The position numbers were made by a program, and so were the translations under genes. Source: Moorena sp. SIOASIH (GTDB taxonomy: Bacteria; Cyanobacteriota; Cyanobacteriia; Cyanobacteriales; Coleofasciculaceae). From it: DNA of 64,000 nt. Where the stretch lies: positions 372,001-436,000 of the forward strand of contig NZ_JAAHIH010000006.1 in assembly GCF_010671925.1 (NCBI RefSeq). The letters run 5' to 3'. Of the stretch, positions 28,284 through 37,360 are shown in pieces; the first letter of the stretch is position 1; each line of letters opens with the position of its first letter. The notes beneath the pieces are model-generated. The model was not told the DNA's origin, made no database searches, and saw only the letters and a program-made list of their open reading frames with translations.

Positions 28284-29031
28284 TTTGTGTTCTCCTGTTT
28301 TTGATAGACTCTTACGGTAATCTCTTAAAGATTTAATCTTTTATAAAGATTTTACCAGCACCGTCTCATAATTAATTTTTTTGGCCAGAGTCGATTCCGT
28401 TGCCAGTCTTGCTTTGATTACCCTTGATTAGAGAGCGAAAGCCCGTGATTACTAGACTTTTGGGCGGTGGGATTCGGTAAAATTAAATCAAGCCTTTATG
28501 TAAATAATTGTTAAGTAATCCCTGGTTGCTCAGTCAATGTTTCGGTAAATTTACATAAATTAATAAAAGCGGGATAAACCCTGGATTGATGAATCAATCC
28601 GGGTTGACCGGATTGATTCATCCTGGATGGCTGGTGACATCTTACGCCTAGCGGCGAGTATCACTAGCCATGAGGGGTTAGCTTCCTCCGCTCTTATGCC
28701 CCACACCTCAATGCTACGCCATGAGTGTTTAAAGTTACCGTAAGGATAGGGTCGCCTTTATGGTTAGTCGGTTATGGGAAAAGGGTTAAAACTTTTTGAT
28801 TAAGGCGACCCTAACAATCAGGTTTCGTCTCCAGGGATGAATCGCGGACAGGAACTCTGATAAACAGCCTGAAAAACGTTATACTAAAAATAGTAGGGAA
28901 AACAAATTAAGAGCTAACCGCCACCTGCTAAGTAAAAAAAAGAACTTTTTTTAATTGTTCCGGTGCGGAGGGGCATCCCGTATCGTTAATAAAGCTTACC
29001 GAGTAACCGAAGCGATGGCTGGTGTTGGTAA
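28284..29031. other. Non-coding stretch with two hairpin repeats
   Basis: It holds a perfect 15-bp stem with 5-base loop at 28588-28622 (GATGAATCAATCCGG and complement) and an inverted-repeat element at 28748-28812 (ends AGGGTCGCC/GGCGACCCT). The core of the latter matches the element at 61049-61126. No gene is seen. The part from about 28890 may belong to the transposon remnant that ends at 29076. Confidence 0.65.
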
Positions 29032-29076
29032 GAAGCCCACACTCAACCTGACAAGGTGAGTGTGGGAGTATGTCAC
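29032..29076 (+). mobile_element. Solo IS200/IS605-type right end (omega-RNA-like tail)
   Basis: GAAGCCC, a perfect 10-bp stem (CCCACACTCA/TGAGTGTGGG) and the tail GGGAGTATGTCAC match the right end of the intact tnpB element at 32184 (GAAGCCC, hairpin, GGGAGTATGTCAC). No tnpB precedes it, so it is a remnant or a solo guide-RNA scaffold. The ATG of the next gene lies inside the tail. Confidence 0.7.
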
Positions 29077-30635
29077 CTGAAACTATAATTATGCTGCTGA
29101 CGGACGCAATACTTTTAGATTACAAACGCTGTCGGCGTCGGGCTTTTTTGGACATTTATGGAGATCCCACAGAGCAAGACCCACCCTCAGATTTTCTGCT
29201 GAAACTGCAACAGAAAAGCCGAGACCATAAACAACAGATTCTGGCTACTGTGCCCCACCACTCACCCCACTACCCCAGAACAGATTGGCACGCTGCTGCA
29301 CAGGCCACCTTGAAACTGATGCAACAAGGGACGGAGTACATTTCTGGAGGGGTACTGTTGATGCCAACTGGTGATGGGGTGACATTGCTATGTTTTCCTG
29401 ATTTGCTGGTCAAACAGCCGGGACGTTCTAATTTTGGTGATTGGATCTATGCTCCCACCACCATTAAGCTCAGCAAACGACCCAAGCCAGAGTATAAAAT
29501 CCTTACCGCTTTTCGTGCTCAGCTGTTAGCAGCAGTACAAGGACAGTGGCCCACCACTGCCTCATTAATTTTGCGTAACCAAAAGTCCTACACCGTGGTC
29601 ATAGAACGATGGGTGCCACTGATGGAACAACTGCTATCGGAATGTATTGAGACTCTATTGCAGCAACAAAAACCAGAGGTGTTCATTTCCCGTCAGCGGT
29701 GTAGTCTTTGCTGTTGGTATAACAGTTGTTATGCGATCGCTAAATCTGTGGAGCACATTTCCCTATTGCCTGGAGTAACACCCAGCCGCTATCGGGATTT
29801 GAGGGCTTTGGGAGTAACCACAATCGAATCCTTAGCCACGTCCACAATTAGTGAATTAGAGCCAAGCTTTGGTAGCTTAGTAGCTTTCCAGCTGGTGCAG
29901 CAAGCCCAATCTCAGGTACAAAACCGGGTGCTGCTCTATCCCAAACACTACTTTAGTATACTTGAATACCAACAACTAGAGCGAGGGAATGGTAATGCCA
30001 AAATATCGGCAGACCTCCCCAATCAAGACTCTTTACCGACAGCATCTGTTGAGCTTTATTTTGATATTGAAGCACAGCCTGATTTGCCCCTGGAGTATTT
30101 GCTAGGGGTGTTGGTGATTGATCGACGCACTGAAACTGAGACCTTCCATAACCTATTCGCAGAACATTCTTGGCAAGAAGGATTCATCTGGCTACAATTT
30201 TTAGACTTAGTTGAGCGTTATCCAGATGCCCCAATCTTCCATTTTTCAAAGTATGAAGTTGACACGGTCAAGCGCTTAGCAACCCTTTACCAAACTCCAC
30301 GACAGATAGTTAGACCCCTGCTAGATCGTTTCGTGGATGTTCATCAAATAGTTATTGATACTGTCACCATGCCAGTGGAGAGTTATTCTCTGAAAAATCT
30401 GGCGAGATGGTTGGGCTTTGAGTGGCGCGATCCGGATATGACTGGCTCCCAATGTGTGTGTTTGTATGACCAGTGGTTAAAAACAGGCAATCACTCTATT
30501 CTCGAAATTATCCAGCGCTACAATGAAGATGACTGCCGCGCTACATATCACCTCAAGCAGTGGCTAGTCAACTTTTTGTCCAACACTTTGCCCAACACTT
30601 TGCCCAATACTATTAACTTTCAAAACTTAGCATGA
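29070..30635 (+). CDS. TM0106-family RecB-like nuclease
   Basis: The 521-residue protein has an N-terminal RecB/Cas4-like part (LLDYKRCRRRAFLDIYGD, a conserved CSLCCWYNSCYAIA cysteine cluster near residue 215) and a C-terminal RNase H-like exonuclease part (ELYFDIEAQPDLPLEYLLG near 330; later YNEDDCRATYHLKQWL). This is the TM0106-type putative nuclease architecture; acidic residues D332-E334 and the final DD pair would bind metal. The biological role is unknown; DNA repair is the common guess. The first ATG (29070) lies within a transposon-end remnant; MLLTDAILLDYKRC at 29091 may be the original start. The last 20 codons contain CCCAACACTTTG repeats. Confidence 0.82.
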   Translation: MSPETIIMLLTDAILLDYKRCRRRAFLDIYGDPTEQDPPSDFLLKLQQKSRDHKQQILATVPHHSPHYPRTDWHAAAQATLKLMQQGTEYISGGVLLMPTGDGVTLLCFPDLLVKQPGRSNFGDWIYAPTTIKLSKRPKPEYKILTAFRAQLLAAVQGQWPTTASLILRNQKSYTVVIERWVPLMEQLLSECIETLLQQQKPEVFISRQRCSLCCWYNSCYAIAKSVEHISLLPGVTPSRYRDLRALGVTTIESLATSTISELEPSFGSLVAFQLVQQAQSQVQNRVLLYPKHYFSILEYQQLERGNGNAKISADLPNQDSLPTASVELYFDIEAQPDLPLEYLLGVLVIDRRTETETFHNLFAEHSWQEGFIWLQFLDLVERYPDAPIFHFSKYEVDTVKRLATLYQTPRQIVRPLLDRFVDVHQIVIDTVTMPVESYSLKNLARWLGFEWRDPDMTGSQCVCLYDQWLKTGNHSILEIIQRYNEDDCRATYHLKQWLVNFLSNTLPNTLPNTINFQNLA

Positions 30636-30779
30636 AGTTATGCAACGATTTTTTAAGTTATTAGCTTTTGTGCTCTAGCTGACACACACAATCTATAGCT
30701 AGATGCTAAATTAAATCTAAAGGGGGCTTTCGCCATCATTGGATGGAGGGGAGCCCTCTCTAGAATTTTTAGAGGTCTG

Positions 30780-32184
30780 GAATTTAGGGGCCTCGACTTT
30801 CATCCCGACACCATAATCTCCGATTTGGTGTCGGGACGGGGTCTGGATATCTCAACAGTTATCATTCGGCTAGTTTTTGCTAAGATATCTGCATGAGCTT
30901 AACCATGAACTACACCTATCGCGTTTATCCAGATGCCGCTCAACAGGAATTGATGTTGAGCTGGCTAGAAACTTGCAGACGACTTTATAATCGTTGTCTG
31001 CGAGACTTAAAAGACTGGATGAACAGTCGGAAGTGTCCGATTGATAGGTGTTCAATCAACAGGGAATACATCATGTCTCCGGATATCCCTTTCCCTGGCG
31101 AAAGGTCACAAAAGCGACAGTTAACGCAGTGGAAAAAAACCGATTCCTCACTCAAAGAGGTTCATTCTCAAGTTACACAAGATGTTGTTAAACGTCTGCA
31201 TAATTCCTGGGAGTCTTTCAGAAAAAGAGGGAGAGGTTTCCCTCGCTTCAAAAAGTCTGGTCGCTATCAATCATTCTTGTTTCCGCAATTCTCAACAAAC
31301 CCCCTTAAAGGGAGTCAAATTAAACTCCCCAAGATCGGGCTTGTAGACATCAACTTGCACCGAGAAATCCCTGATGGATTCAAAATCAAAGGTGTCAGGG
31401 TTGTGTCGAGATGTCGAGGAACAAAGTGGTTTGTCGTCATTACCATCCAGGCTGATGTATCTGTACCTGATATTCCGTTTTTTGGACGGGCAATTGGTGT
31501 CGATGTCGGATTAATCGATTTTCTGGCAACATCAGATGGGTTAAGGATTCCTAGACCAAAGTTTTTTGTAGACTTACAACGCAAGCTGAAATTGCTGCAA
31601 CGTAGAGCGACAAGAAAACAAAAACGGTCTAAGAATTATGAAAAGTCACAAATCAAGGTGGCACGGTTACATCACAAAATTGCTGATACCCGTAAAGATT
31701 TTCACCTAAAAATAGCACATCAACTATGTGACCAAGCCGATTCGATTTTTGTTGAGGACATTGATTACACAGTGATGGCTAAGGGTTTTTTGGGAAAACA
31801 TATTCTAGATGCTGGCTTTGGTCAATTCCGAGAATTGCTGAAATGGGTATGCTGGAAACGAGGAAAGTTTTTCGCGACTGTTGACCACAAGGGTACATCT
31901 AAACAGTGTCCTGAGTGTGGTTATCAATGGGAGAATAACCTATCAATCCGTTGGCATACCTGCGCTGAATGTGGGTATTCAAACAATCGTGATGTCGCCT
32001 CAGCCCAAGTGATTTGTAATCGTGGAATTGATAAGTACCCAAGGACTATTGGGGAACGGAAACTGCCTGCTAATGGCGTACTGTCGGGGGTATTGTGCCT
32101 AGATAAGTGCTACGCAGGAACTCTTAACTGTGAGGTTGAGAAGCCCGCGCCGTAATCAAAGATTCGGCGTCGGGAGTATGTCAC
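30780..32184 (+). mobile_element. IS200/IS605-superfamily element with tnpB only (IS1341 type)
   Basis: The left side has an imperfect palindrome at 30804-30835 (CCCGACACC and GGTGTCGGG arms), then tnpB, then a right-end hairpin (CCCGCGCCG/CGGCGTCGGG) finishing with GGGAGTATGTCAC at 32184. There is no tnpA transposase, so movement would depend on one supplied elsewhere. The right end should encode the 3' part of the TnpB guide RNA, and the guide would be the flanking DNA from 32185. The left boundary is approximate. Confidence 0.75.
30893..32155 (+). CDS. tnpB: TnpB RNA-guided nuclease of the IS605 superfamily
   Basis: The 420-residue protein (or 416 from the second ATG at 30905, MNYTYRVYPD) contains the RuvC-like catalytic triad: Asp in AIGVDVGLIDF (about 195), Glu in IFVEDIDYTV (about 285) and Asp in NRDVASAQVI (about 365). 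It also has a zinc ribbon with CPECGYQW and CAECGYS. The N-terminal helix-turn-helix-like part and GTSKQCPECG are typical. TnpB cuts DNA matching its guide RNA next to a short target motif and helps keep the element. All key residues are present, so it is probably active. Its 3' end overlaps the guide-RNA-coding right end, as usual. Confidence 0.93.
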   Translation: MSLTMNYTYRVYPDAAQQELMLSWLETCRRLYNRCLRDLKDWMNSRKCPIDRCSINREYIMSPDIPFPGERSQKRQLTQWKKTDSSLKEVHSQVTQDVVKRLHNSWESFRKRGRGFPRFKKSGRYQSFLFPQFSTNPLKGSQIKLPKIGLVDINLHREIPDGFKIKGVRVVSRCRGTKWFVVITIQADVSVPDIPFFGRAIGVDVGLIDFLATSDGLRIPRPKFFVDLQRKLKLLQRRATRKQKRSKNYEKSQIKVARLHHKIADTRKDFHLKIAHQLCDQADSIFVEDIDYTVMAKGFLGKHILDAGFGQFRELLKWVCWKRGKFFATVDHKGTSKQCPECGYQWENNLSIRWHTCAECGYSNNRDVASAQVICNRGIDKYPRTIGERKLPANGVLSGVLCLDKCYAGTLNCEVEKPAP

Positions 32185-32231
32185 AGGTCTAGAAATTATT
32201 GAAGTCTAGAATTTTATAACAGGTCATTAAT

Positions 32232-32495
32232 ATGCTTCCACTTTTTCTAATTCTTCTCGTAACGGCCCTAGGGAGCATCTTGATATCGTTGAGAGTCTCT
32301 CACGAAATCCCTCGCCTATTGGGAGTAGGCAGTACCATTGTCTGTCTAATATTTGGTTTTGCTATGGCACCTTGGCCAGTACAGGTTTTGATGCTCCTAT
32401 TAATTCTTAGCCTGGAACGATTTTATCCATTCAGCAGAACAGCTTCAGAGGCAATCTTAATCTCAAAAGTCTCCAACAGCAAAAGAGAAAGGTGA
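32232..32495 (+). CDS. Small membrane protein, conserved-looking, unknown function
   Basis: The 87-residue protein has two or three hydrophobic helices (MLPLFLILLVTALGSILI; GVGSTIVCLIFGFAM; VQVLMLLLILSLERF) and a charged C-terminus ending KRER. It starts 47 bases after the end of the tnpB element, in the same direction. I do not recognise the family. The composition looks like a genuine inner or thylakoid membrane protein rather than a chance frame. Confidence 0.6.
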   Translation: MLPLFLILLVTALGSILISLRVSHEIPRLLGVGSTIVCLIFGFAMAPWPVQVLMLLLILSLERFYPFSRTASEAILISKVSNSKRER

Positions 32496-32774
32496 TTCTG
32501 CCATAGCAGTCAATCAGGTTTTTGCTCTTGAAAAAATAATAGTGAGTCCTAGGGTGGGTTAATCACCCACCCTATTGCATAAGCCCTGGGATAGGTTATA
32601 CTAGTCACAGCCATGAACTGAGCGTTCGGTCATTGGTCGAGGGTAAGCTCAAGGCAAATCGGCTGAGAGCTCAGAGGTCTAAGGTGACTGCTCAAAGTAT
32701 TTTTCGGTTTTTTTAAAAAAAAGCCTTGACAAATACACCAGTCATAGATAACAATAGTAAATGGCTCGGAGATT

Positions 32775-32848
32775 GGGACTGTAGTTCAATTGGTTAGAGC
32801 ACCGCCCTGTCACGGCGGAAGTTGCGGGTTCGAGCCCCGTCAGTCCCG
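32775..32848 (+). tRNA. tRNA-Asp (anticodon GUC)
   Basis: A 74-base cloverleaf: acceptor stem GGGACTG/CAGTCCC with discriminator G, a D-arm with GGTTAGAGC, an anticodon stem CCGCC/GGCGG with loop CTGTCAC giving anticodon GTC, and a T-arm GCGGGTTCGAGCCCCGT. CCA is not encoded. The AAAGGCA heptamer array begins about 30 bases downstream. Confidence 0.97.
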
Positions 32849-32877
32849 TAGGAAAAATATAGCGCTACGCGCAAGAC

Positions 32878-32930
32878 AAAAGGCAAAAGGCAAAAGGCAA
32901 AAGGCAAAAGGCAAAAGGCAAAAGGCAAAA
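32878..32930. repeat. AAAGGCA heptamer array
   Basis: Seven tandem copies of a 7-bp unit between tRNA-Asp and gltX, preceded by GCGCTACGCGCAAG, which also precedes a similar array at 53731. Confidence 0.9.
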
Positions 32931-33099
32931 GTGTACTATAACGGCTTTTGCTGCTTGTATCAATGTCCTAACCTTAATGCTTAGTGCTATATGGGATAAT
33001 TTTGACTGCTCCTAAAGATGATCTAGCTAAGAGTAGTTGATTGTTGCAGGTACAATAGAGACGAAAAGACTATAGTAATTAGGTTCTTAGCAATCAGCT

Positions 33100-34548
33100 G
33101 TGACAGTTAGAGTCCGTATTGCCCCAAGTCCAACCGGAAATTTACACATTGGTACCGCTAGAACCGCTGTATTTAACTGGCTATTTGCCCGTCGCCACAG
33201 CGGTAAGTTTGTTCTGCGCATTGAAGACACCGACCAAACGCGATCGCGAGAGGAATATACCCAAAACATCCTCGATGGTTTAAGTTGGCTGGGACTGGAA
33301 TGGGACGAAGGACCATTTTTCCAATCCCAACGTCTTGACCTTTATAGTGCTGCTATTCAACAACTTTTAGACAAGGGATTGGCTTATCGCTGCTACACCA
33401 CAGCTGAGGAACTAGAACAACTGCGGGAAGCTCAAAAGGCTAGAAAAGAAGCCCCCCGCTATGACAATCGCCATCGCAATTTGACACCAGAACAACAAGC
33501 AGCATTTGAGGCGGAAGGGCGCAAGCCGGTGATCCGCTTTATGATTGATAATGACCGGGAGATTGTCTGGAATGATCTAGTCCGAGGTAAAGTCACTTGG
33601 AAAGGGAGTGACCTTGGAGGTGATATGGTGATTGCTAGGGCGTCTCAAGAGAATGATATCGGTCAGCCTCTGTACAACCTAGCTGTGGTGGTGGATGACA
33701 TTGATATGCAAATTACCCATGTCATTCGCGGTGAAGACCATATTGCGAATACTGCTAAACAGATTTTGCTCTATGAAGCCCTAGGGAGTGTAGTCCCAGA
33801 ATTTTCCCATACACCTCTGATTCTTAACCATGAGGGACGGAAGCTATCCAAGCGCGATGGTGTAACCTCTATTTTTGACTTCAAAGCCATGGGCTTTACC
33901 CCTGAGGCGATGGTTAATTATATGACATTGCTGGGATGGTCTCCCCCTGACTCCACTCAGGAAATCTTTACCTTGGCTCAAGCCGCTCAAAAGTTCGGTT
34001 TTGAACGGGTTAACCCAGCCGGGGCAAAGTTTGACTGGGCTAAGCTGGATTGGATTAATAGTCAATATGTCCACCAGATGAGTGCATCTGAGTTAGTGGA
34101 CTTGCTGATTCCCTACTGGGAAAGTGCTGGGTACAACTGTGATCCTGTGGCAAATCGCCCTTGGCTGGAACAGTTGACTGCTATGATTGGGCCAAGTTTG
34201 ACTCGCTTGCCAGAAGCAGTAGAGATGACTCGGATGTTCTTTACTGAGTCAGTTGAGTACACTGAACAGGCAGTAGAGCAGCTGAAAAAAGCTGGTGCTA
34301 GTGAGGTGGTTCAAGCTATTCTTGACCAACTCGGTAATTACCAACAGCTGAGTCCAGAGGAAGCTAAGCAGATTATTAACCAAGTCACAAAAGCGCAAAA
34401 GGTCAAGAAAGGATTGGTTATGCGATCGCTTCGTGCTGCACTAACTGGGGATGTCAATGGTCCTGATTTGATCGAATCCTGGGTACTGCTTCATCAGCGA
34501 GGGTTTGACCAAACTCGCTTGAAGGAGTCATTGCTTCAGGTGGCCTGA
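33100..34548 (+). CDS. gltX: Glutamyl-tRNA synthetase
   Basis: The 482-residue class I synthetase has the HIGH-type motif ([16 protein letters not shown], residues 7-22), the KMSKS-type motif KLSKRDG (about residue 247) and the family [20 protein letters not shown]. It charges tRNA-Glu; in cyanobacteria Glu-tRNA also feeds tetrapyrrole synthesis and, through amidation, Gln-tRNA. The start is GTG at 33100, with the class I fold beginning at once ([11 protein letters not shown]). A hairpin at 34569-34592 just past the stop could terminate it. Confidence 0.97.
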   Translation: MTVRVRIAPSPTGNLHIGTARTAVFNWLFARRHSGKFVLRIEDTDQTRSREEYTQNILDGLSWLGLEWDEGPFFQSQRLDLYSAAIQQLLDKGLAYRCYTTAEELEQLREAQKARKEAPRYDNRHRNLTPEQQAAFEAEGRKPVIRFMIDNDREIVWNDLVRGKVTWKGSDLGGDMVIARASQENDIGQPLYNLAVVVDDIDMQITHVIRGEDHIANTAKQILLYEALGSVVPEFSHTPLILNHEGRKLSKRDGVTSIFDFKAMGFTPEAMVNYMTLLGWSPPDSTQEIFTLAQAAQKFGFERVNPAGAKFDWAKLDWINSQYVHQMSASELVDLLIPYWESAGYNCDPVANRPWLEQLTAMIGPSLTRLPEAVEMTRMFFTESVEYTEQAVEQLKKAGASEVVQAILDQLGNYQQLSPEEAKQIINQVTKAQKVKKGLVMRSLRAALTGDVNGPDLIESWVLLHQRGFDQTRLKESLLQVA

Positions 34549-34568
34549 TCCCAACCGATGGGTTACTG

Positions 34569-34592
34569 ATGGGTTACCGATTGGTAACCCAT
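34569..34592 (+). terminator. Possible terminator hairpin of gltX
   Basis: A 10-bp perfect stem (ATGGGTTACC/GGTAACCCAT) with a GATT loop lies 21 bases after the stop. The T-run after it is weak (TTCTG), so intrinsic termination is only moderately supported. Confidence 0.45.
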
Positions 34593-34683
34593 TTCTGATC
34601 CTGTTTGGGTCAATTCTTTGACCCTGATCCGAAGTTCCCTTGTCCAAAGTTCCCGACAACTGCGGGGAAGTCTAGTGGGGAAA

Positions 34684-34732
34684 CCGAGCTACGGTTAATA
34701 AACAAAGGAAATGTTTCTTAACCGTAGCTCGG
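34684..34732. repeat. Long hairpin (15-bp perfect stem)
   Basis: CCGAGCTACGGTTAA at 34684-34698 pairs with 34718-34732, and AAAC/GTTT inside the loop extends the fold. The rest of 34593-35011 has no gene. Confidence 0.7.
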
Positions 34733-35011
34733 ATGCATCTGATCTCAAATCCGGCTAATCAGTTATCGCAAACGTTGTTTTAGGCCACCAATGAAAACAA
34801 GTCAACCCACTAATAAATTTTGGCTGTTCCATTAAAACTTTCAAGGGAGTAAGCAAAACTTATTCTAACTCTGAGGTCGAAAAATCTCATGAATTAAAAA
34901 GCTAAATTAATTTTAGATTTAACGAGAGATATTTAAGCTCTTGACTGAGATAATCTGCCCACAAATTAGGTTTGAGCTGATACACAGACAGTAGTGCGAT
35001 CGGAGGAACAA

Positions 35012-35473
35012 TTATTTGCAGACGTACTCCTTATAAAGCGAATCGTATTTACAAGGAGAGTCATCATCGCCATAGTAAATACTAGTCCAAAACGAACTGT
35101 TTTCTATGAAGAAATGGCAATCCCTCACCTCATAAAGCCTCAGATATTCAGGCTTGTTTGTTTCCACCATATTTTTGAGTTTAGAACAGTGAGCAGCTGT
35201 TTTAAGTTCAACAGATTTGAGTGCGTTCCGCTCTTTTTCTAAAGCCGAGTCACATTCTTTCAAATCTTTACCCTTACTCACTCGACTGTAAAAACACTCA
35301 GCCAGACTTTCTTCAGTCTGACTTTCTTCAGCCAGACTTTCTTCAGGCAAACTTTCTTCAACCAGTGCTTGTGCTTGACCGGGGGCAACGCCCTCAGCGA
35401 CGGCGATACCCAACAATAGCGTGCTAGAGACCATCAGTATTCCTGACAGCAGCAAGGAAAAAAGACGTTTCAT
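35012..35473 (-). CDS. Secreted cysteine-containing protein with EESL repeats, unknown function
   Basis: From ATG 35473 (MKRLFSLLLSG) the 153-residue protein has a strong signal peptide (cleavage near AVA or AQA), then a short acidic repeat (EESL-x-EES units, about residues 40-58) encoded by tandem CTTTCTTCA-containing DNA, then a domain with six cysteines spaced to the C-terminal CK. Six cysteines in an exported protein suggest disulfides. I do not recognise the family. A frame extension upstream to 35503 exists but adds nothing signal-like. Confidence 0.6.
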   Translation of the reverse strand: MKRLFSLLLSGILMVSSTLLLGIAVAEGVAPGQAQALVEESLPEESLAEESQTEESLAECFYSRVSKGKDLKECDSALEKERNALKSVELKTAAHCSKLKNMVETNKPEYLRLYEVRDCHFFIENSSFWTSIYYGDDDSPCKYDSLYKEYVCK

Positions 35474-35503
35474 CAAATACTTCCTTTTTTTTATTAAGCC
35501 CAT

Positions 35504-36515
35504 ATGATTGTATCACAACCGTTTGCCTCAGTTGCAGCACAGGAAAACTTATGTGTATCTAGCGCTACTGTTATACTAATTGGGTAAAACTCAGATGTTG
35601 CACCAAAAAAAGTAGCGGTGAGAAGAAACGGCTGAAGTAATTGTGGTTAGGGGATTGGCCGTTCTTTATCATAGCTAGAGACAACTAATCAAATACCTTT
35701 AAAAATTATCTGTATTCCCTATAGGTTGGGTGACAAAAATTAGTTGAAAATGTTGCGTAGGGTGCGTTAGGCGACCCTCATTTTCCGCCTCGTAGCCAGG
35801 GTTGGGACAGCCCGCCCCGTAACGCACCACTAGGTCAAACAGCTTTAATGAGATGCACCCCTTGCCCTCTTCCCCCAGGGTAGTGATAAATATGTAGTGA
35901 TATAGCGGTTTCTAGCCTAATGAGGTACACAGGATTTTTTCTATCTTCCCTGTTCCCTGTTCCCTGTTCCCTGTTCCCTGTTCCCTAAAACCTTAGGTGC
36001 GCTTTCCGCATCTAATTATTAAATTCGCCACGGGTCGCACCTCAAAAAAATGTACCTCACATAATTGAAAAACGCTATACAATATTGCATTTCTATTGAA
36101 TTTTGGCACTTTTCAAAGGGAAAATATAACAAGTTAACCATTAATACATTATTAAAATTTATATAAATTTTAATAATGTATTAATATTTTAAAATAAATT
36201 ATTCCTTATATAAATGCTATATTTTTTTGTAAGAAGCCAGAAGTGTTTAAGGTTTTCAACTTTCAACACTTCTGGTTCATAAGATTATTTAGTTAAGCAC
36301 AGCTTAACTAAATGGGATTCTTGATCGATAATGTTTTTGCAAAGATGAGATGCACCAGCTGATAAGCAGGTACACAAAATTGATTACACATTTCACAAAC
36401 CTCAAAGCCTTACAATGTAAGGGTTACATAAATTGGGAGTAGGTAATTAATTCTGTGTAGGTGCTTACTTCTTTAATATCAGACTTTCCCTCTTCTCCTT
36501 ATTTCAGTGCCATTT
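35504..36515. other. 1-kb spacer with repeats before the biosynthetic region
   Basis: It contains a GTGCGTTAGGCGACCC-type repeat (35757-35828), a CCCTGTT heptamer array (35945-35986), a palindromic AGGTGCG...CGCACCT repeat (35995-36042), and an AT-rich stretch with a TTATTAAAATTTATATAA inverted repeat near 36150-36190. No gene is seen; promoters for the plus-strand cluster are probably in 36400-36500. Confidence 0.6.
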
Positions 36516-37241
36516 ATGATTACATTGTTTTCCGAACGACATCAGAAGAACCAAAACTTAGAAGGAATCATTGATTTTTACGAGCAACAGGACATCAGAG
36601 ACCACTATTTTGAGTGGTTGCATTCTCAGCCTGTGGATCTTACCAGCATTTGGTTACTTCTCCATAATCTCCGGGGAATAACTGCAGATTTCATTCGCTG
36701 GCTTTCCGGTGCCGTGTCGAGGATTGATGATAATGTCATTCGTTGTTTACTGGTGAAACAGCTCTATGATGAACTGGGTAACGGAGATTCCGAGCAGTGT
36801 CACATTGTATTATATGACCGCTTCTACAATGCCTTGAAACCGTGGCAACCCAAATCAATTGAAACTGGCGAGGTAGATGATTTGACGATTGGCTTACCTG
36901 GGAGAAAACTCAGGCAACGGCTGGAGAACTATTTCAATGCTCCCGATCCGCTAGTCGTCATCGCTGCGTTTTTGGTAGGCGAGATTTACGCTAAGAAGTT
37001 CGATGAATGTCTAAACGAACAGGTCGCGCGGACTCAAGAAATTTCTGAGTATGACTTGACTTGGCTGAGGCTGCATACTGTGGTAGAAGCAGATCATGCT
37101 GGGGATTCAATTCACCTCGCTCGTCGGTTGGAGGAAATGGGAGCTTCCCGTGACCTGGTTTGTATGGCAGCTCAAGAGGTTTGGGATATCTTTATTCGCT
37201 TCCAAGACGAGATGCATCAGCTCAATCTTGAACTTCAGTAG
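36516..37241 (+). CDS. Heme-oxygenase-like diiron (HDO) family protein
   Basis: The mostly helical protein (241 residues; numbering below uses an in-frame GTG three codons upstream, 244 residues) keeps a full set of metal ligands of the iron-containing redox / HDO family: E89-x9-H99 (YDELGNGDSEQCH), E159, then H190-x3-E194 and D200-x2-H203 (HTVVEADHAGDSIH). HDO enzymes use two irons and oxygen for N-oxygenation, desaturation, C-C cleavage or nitrile formation on small amino-acid-like substrates, often in biosynthetic clusters. It heads a plus-strand row with a hydrolase-methyltransferase fusion and two methyltransferases, so I infer a tailoring or precursor step. The substrate is unknown. A TenA/PqqC-like non-oxidative role is less likely given the ligand set. 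Confidence 0.75.
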   Translation: MITLFSERHQKNQNLEGIIDFYEQQDIRDHYFEWLHSQPVDLTSIWLLLHNLRGITADFIRWLSGAVSRIDDNVIRCLLVKQLYDELGNGDSEQCHIVLYDRFYNALKPWQPKSIETGEVDDLTIGLPGRKLRQRLENYFNAPDPLVVIAAFLVGEIYAKKFDECLNEQVARTQEISEYDLTWLRLHTVVEADHAGDSIHLARRLEEMGASRDLVCMAAQEVWDIFIRFQDEMHQLNLELQ

Positions 37242-37360
37242 TTAGACAAAACAAAAATAGTTAGCCATCAATACTGGGTGTGGACCGCAATGATGCCCAT
37301 GTTCAGATTGAAATTTATTTCATCCATGTGATGATTATCTGGGCCAGAAGTTTTGGAACA

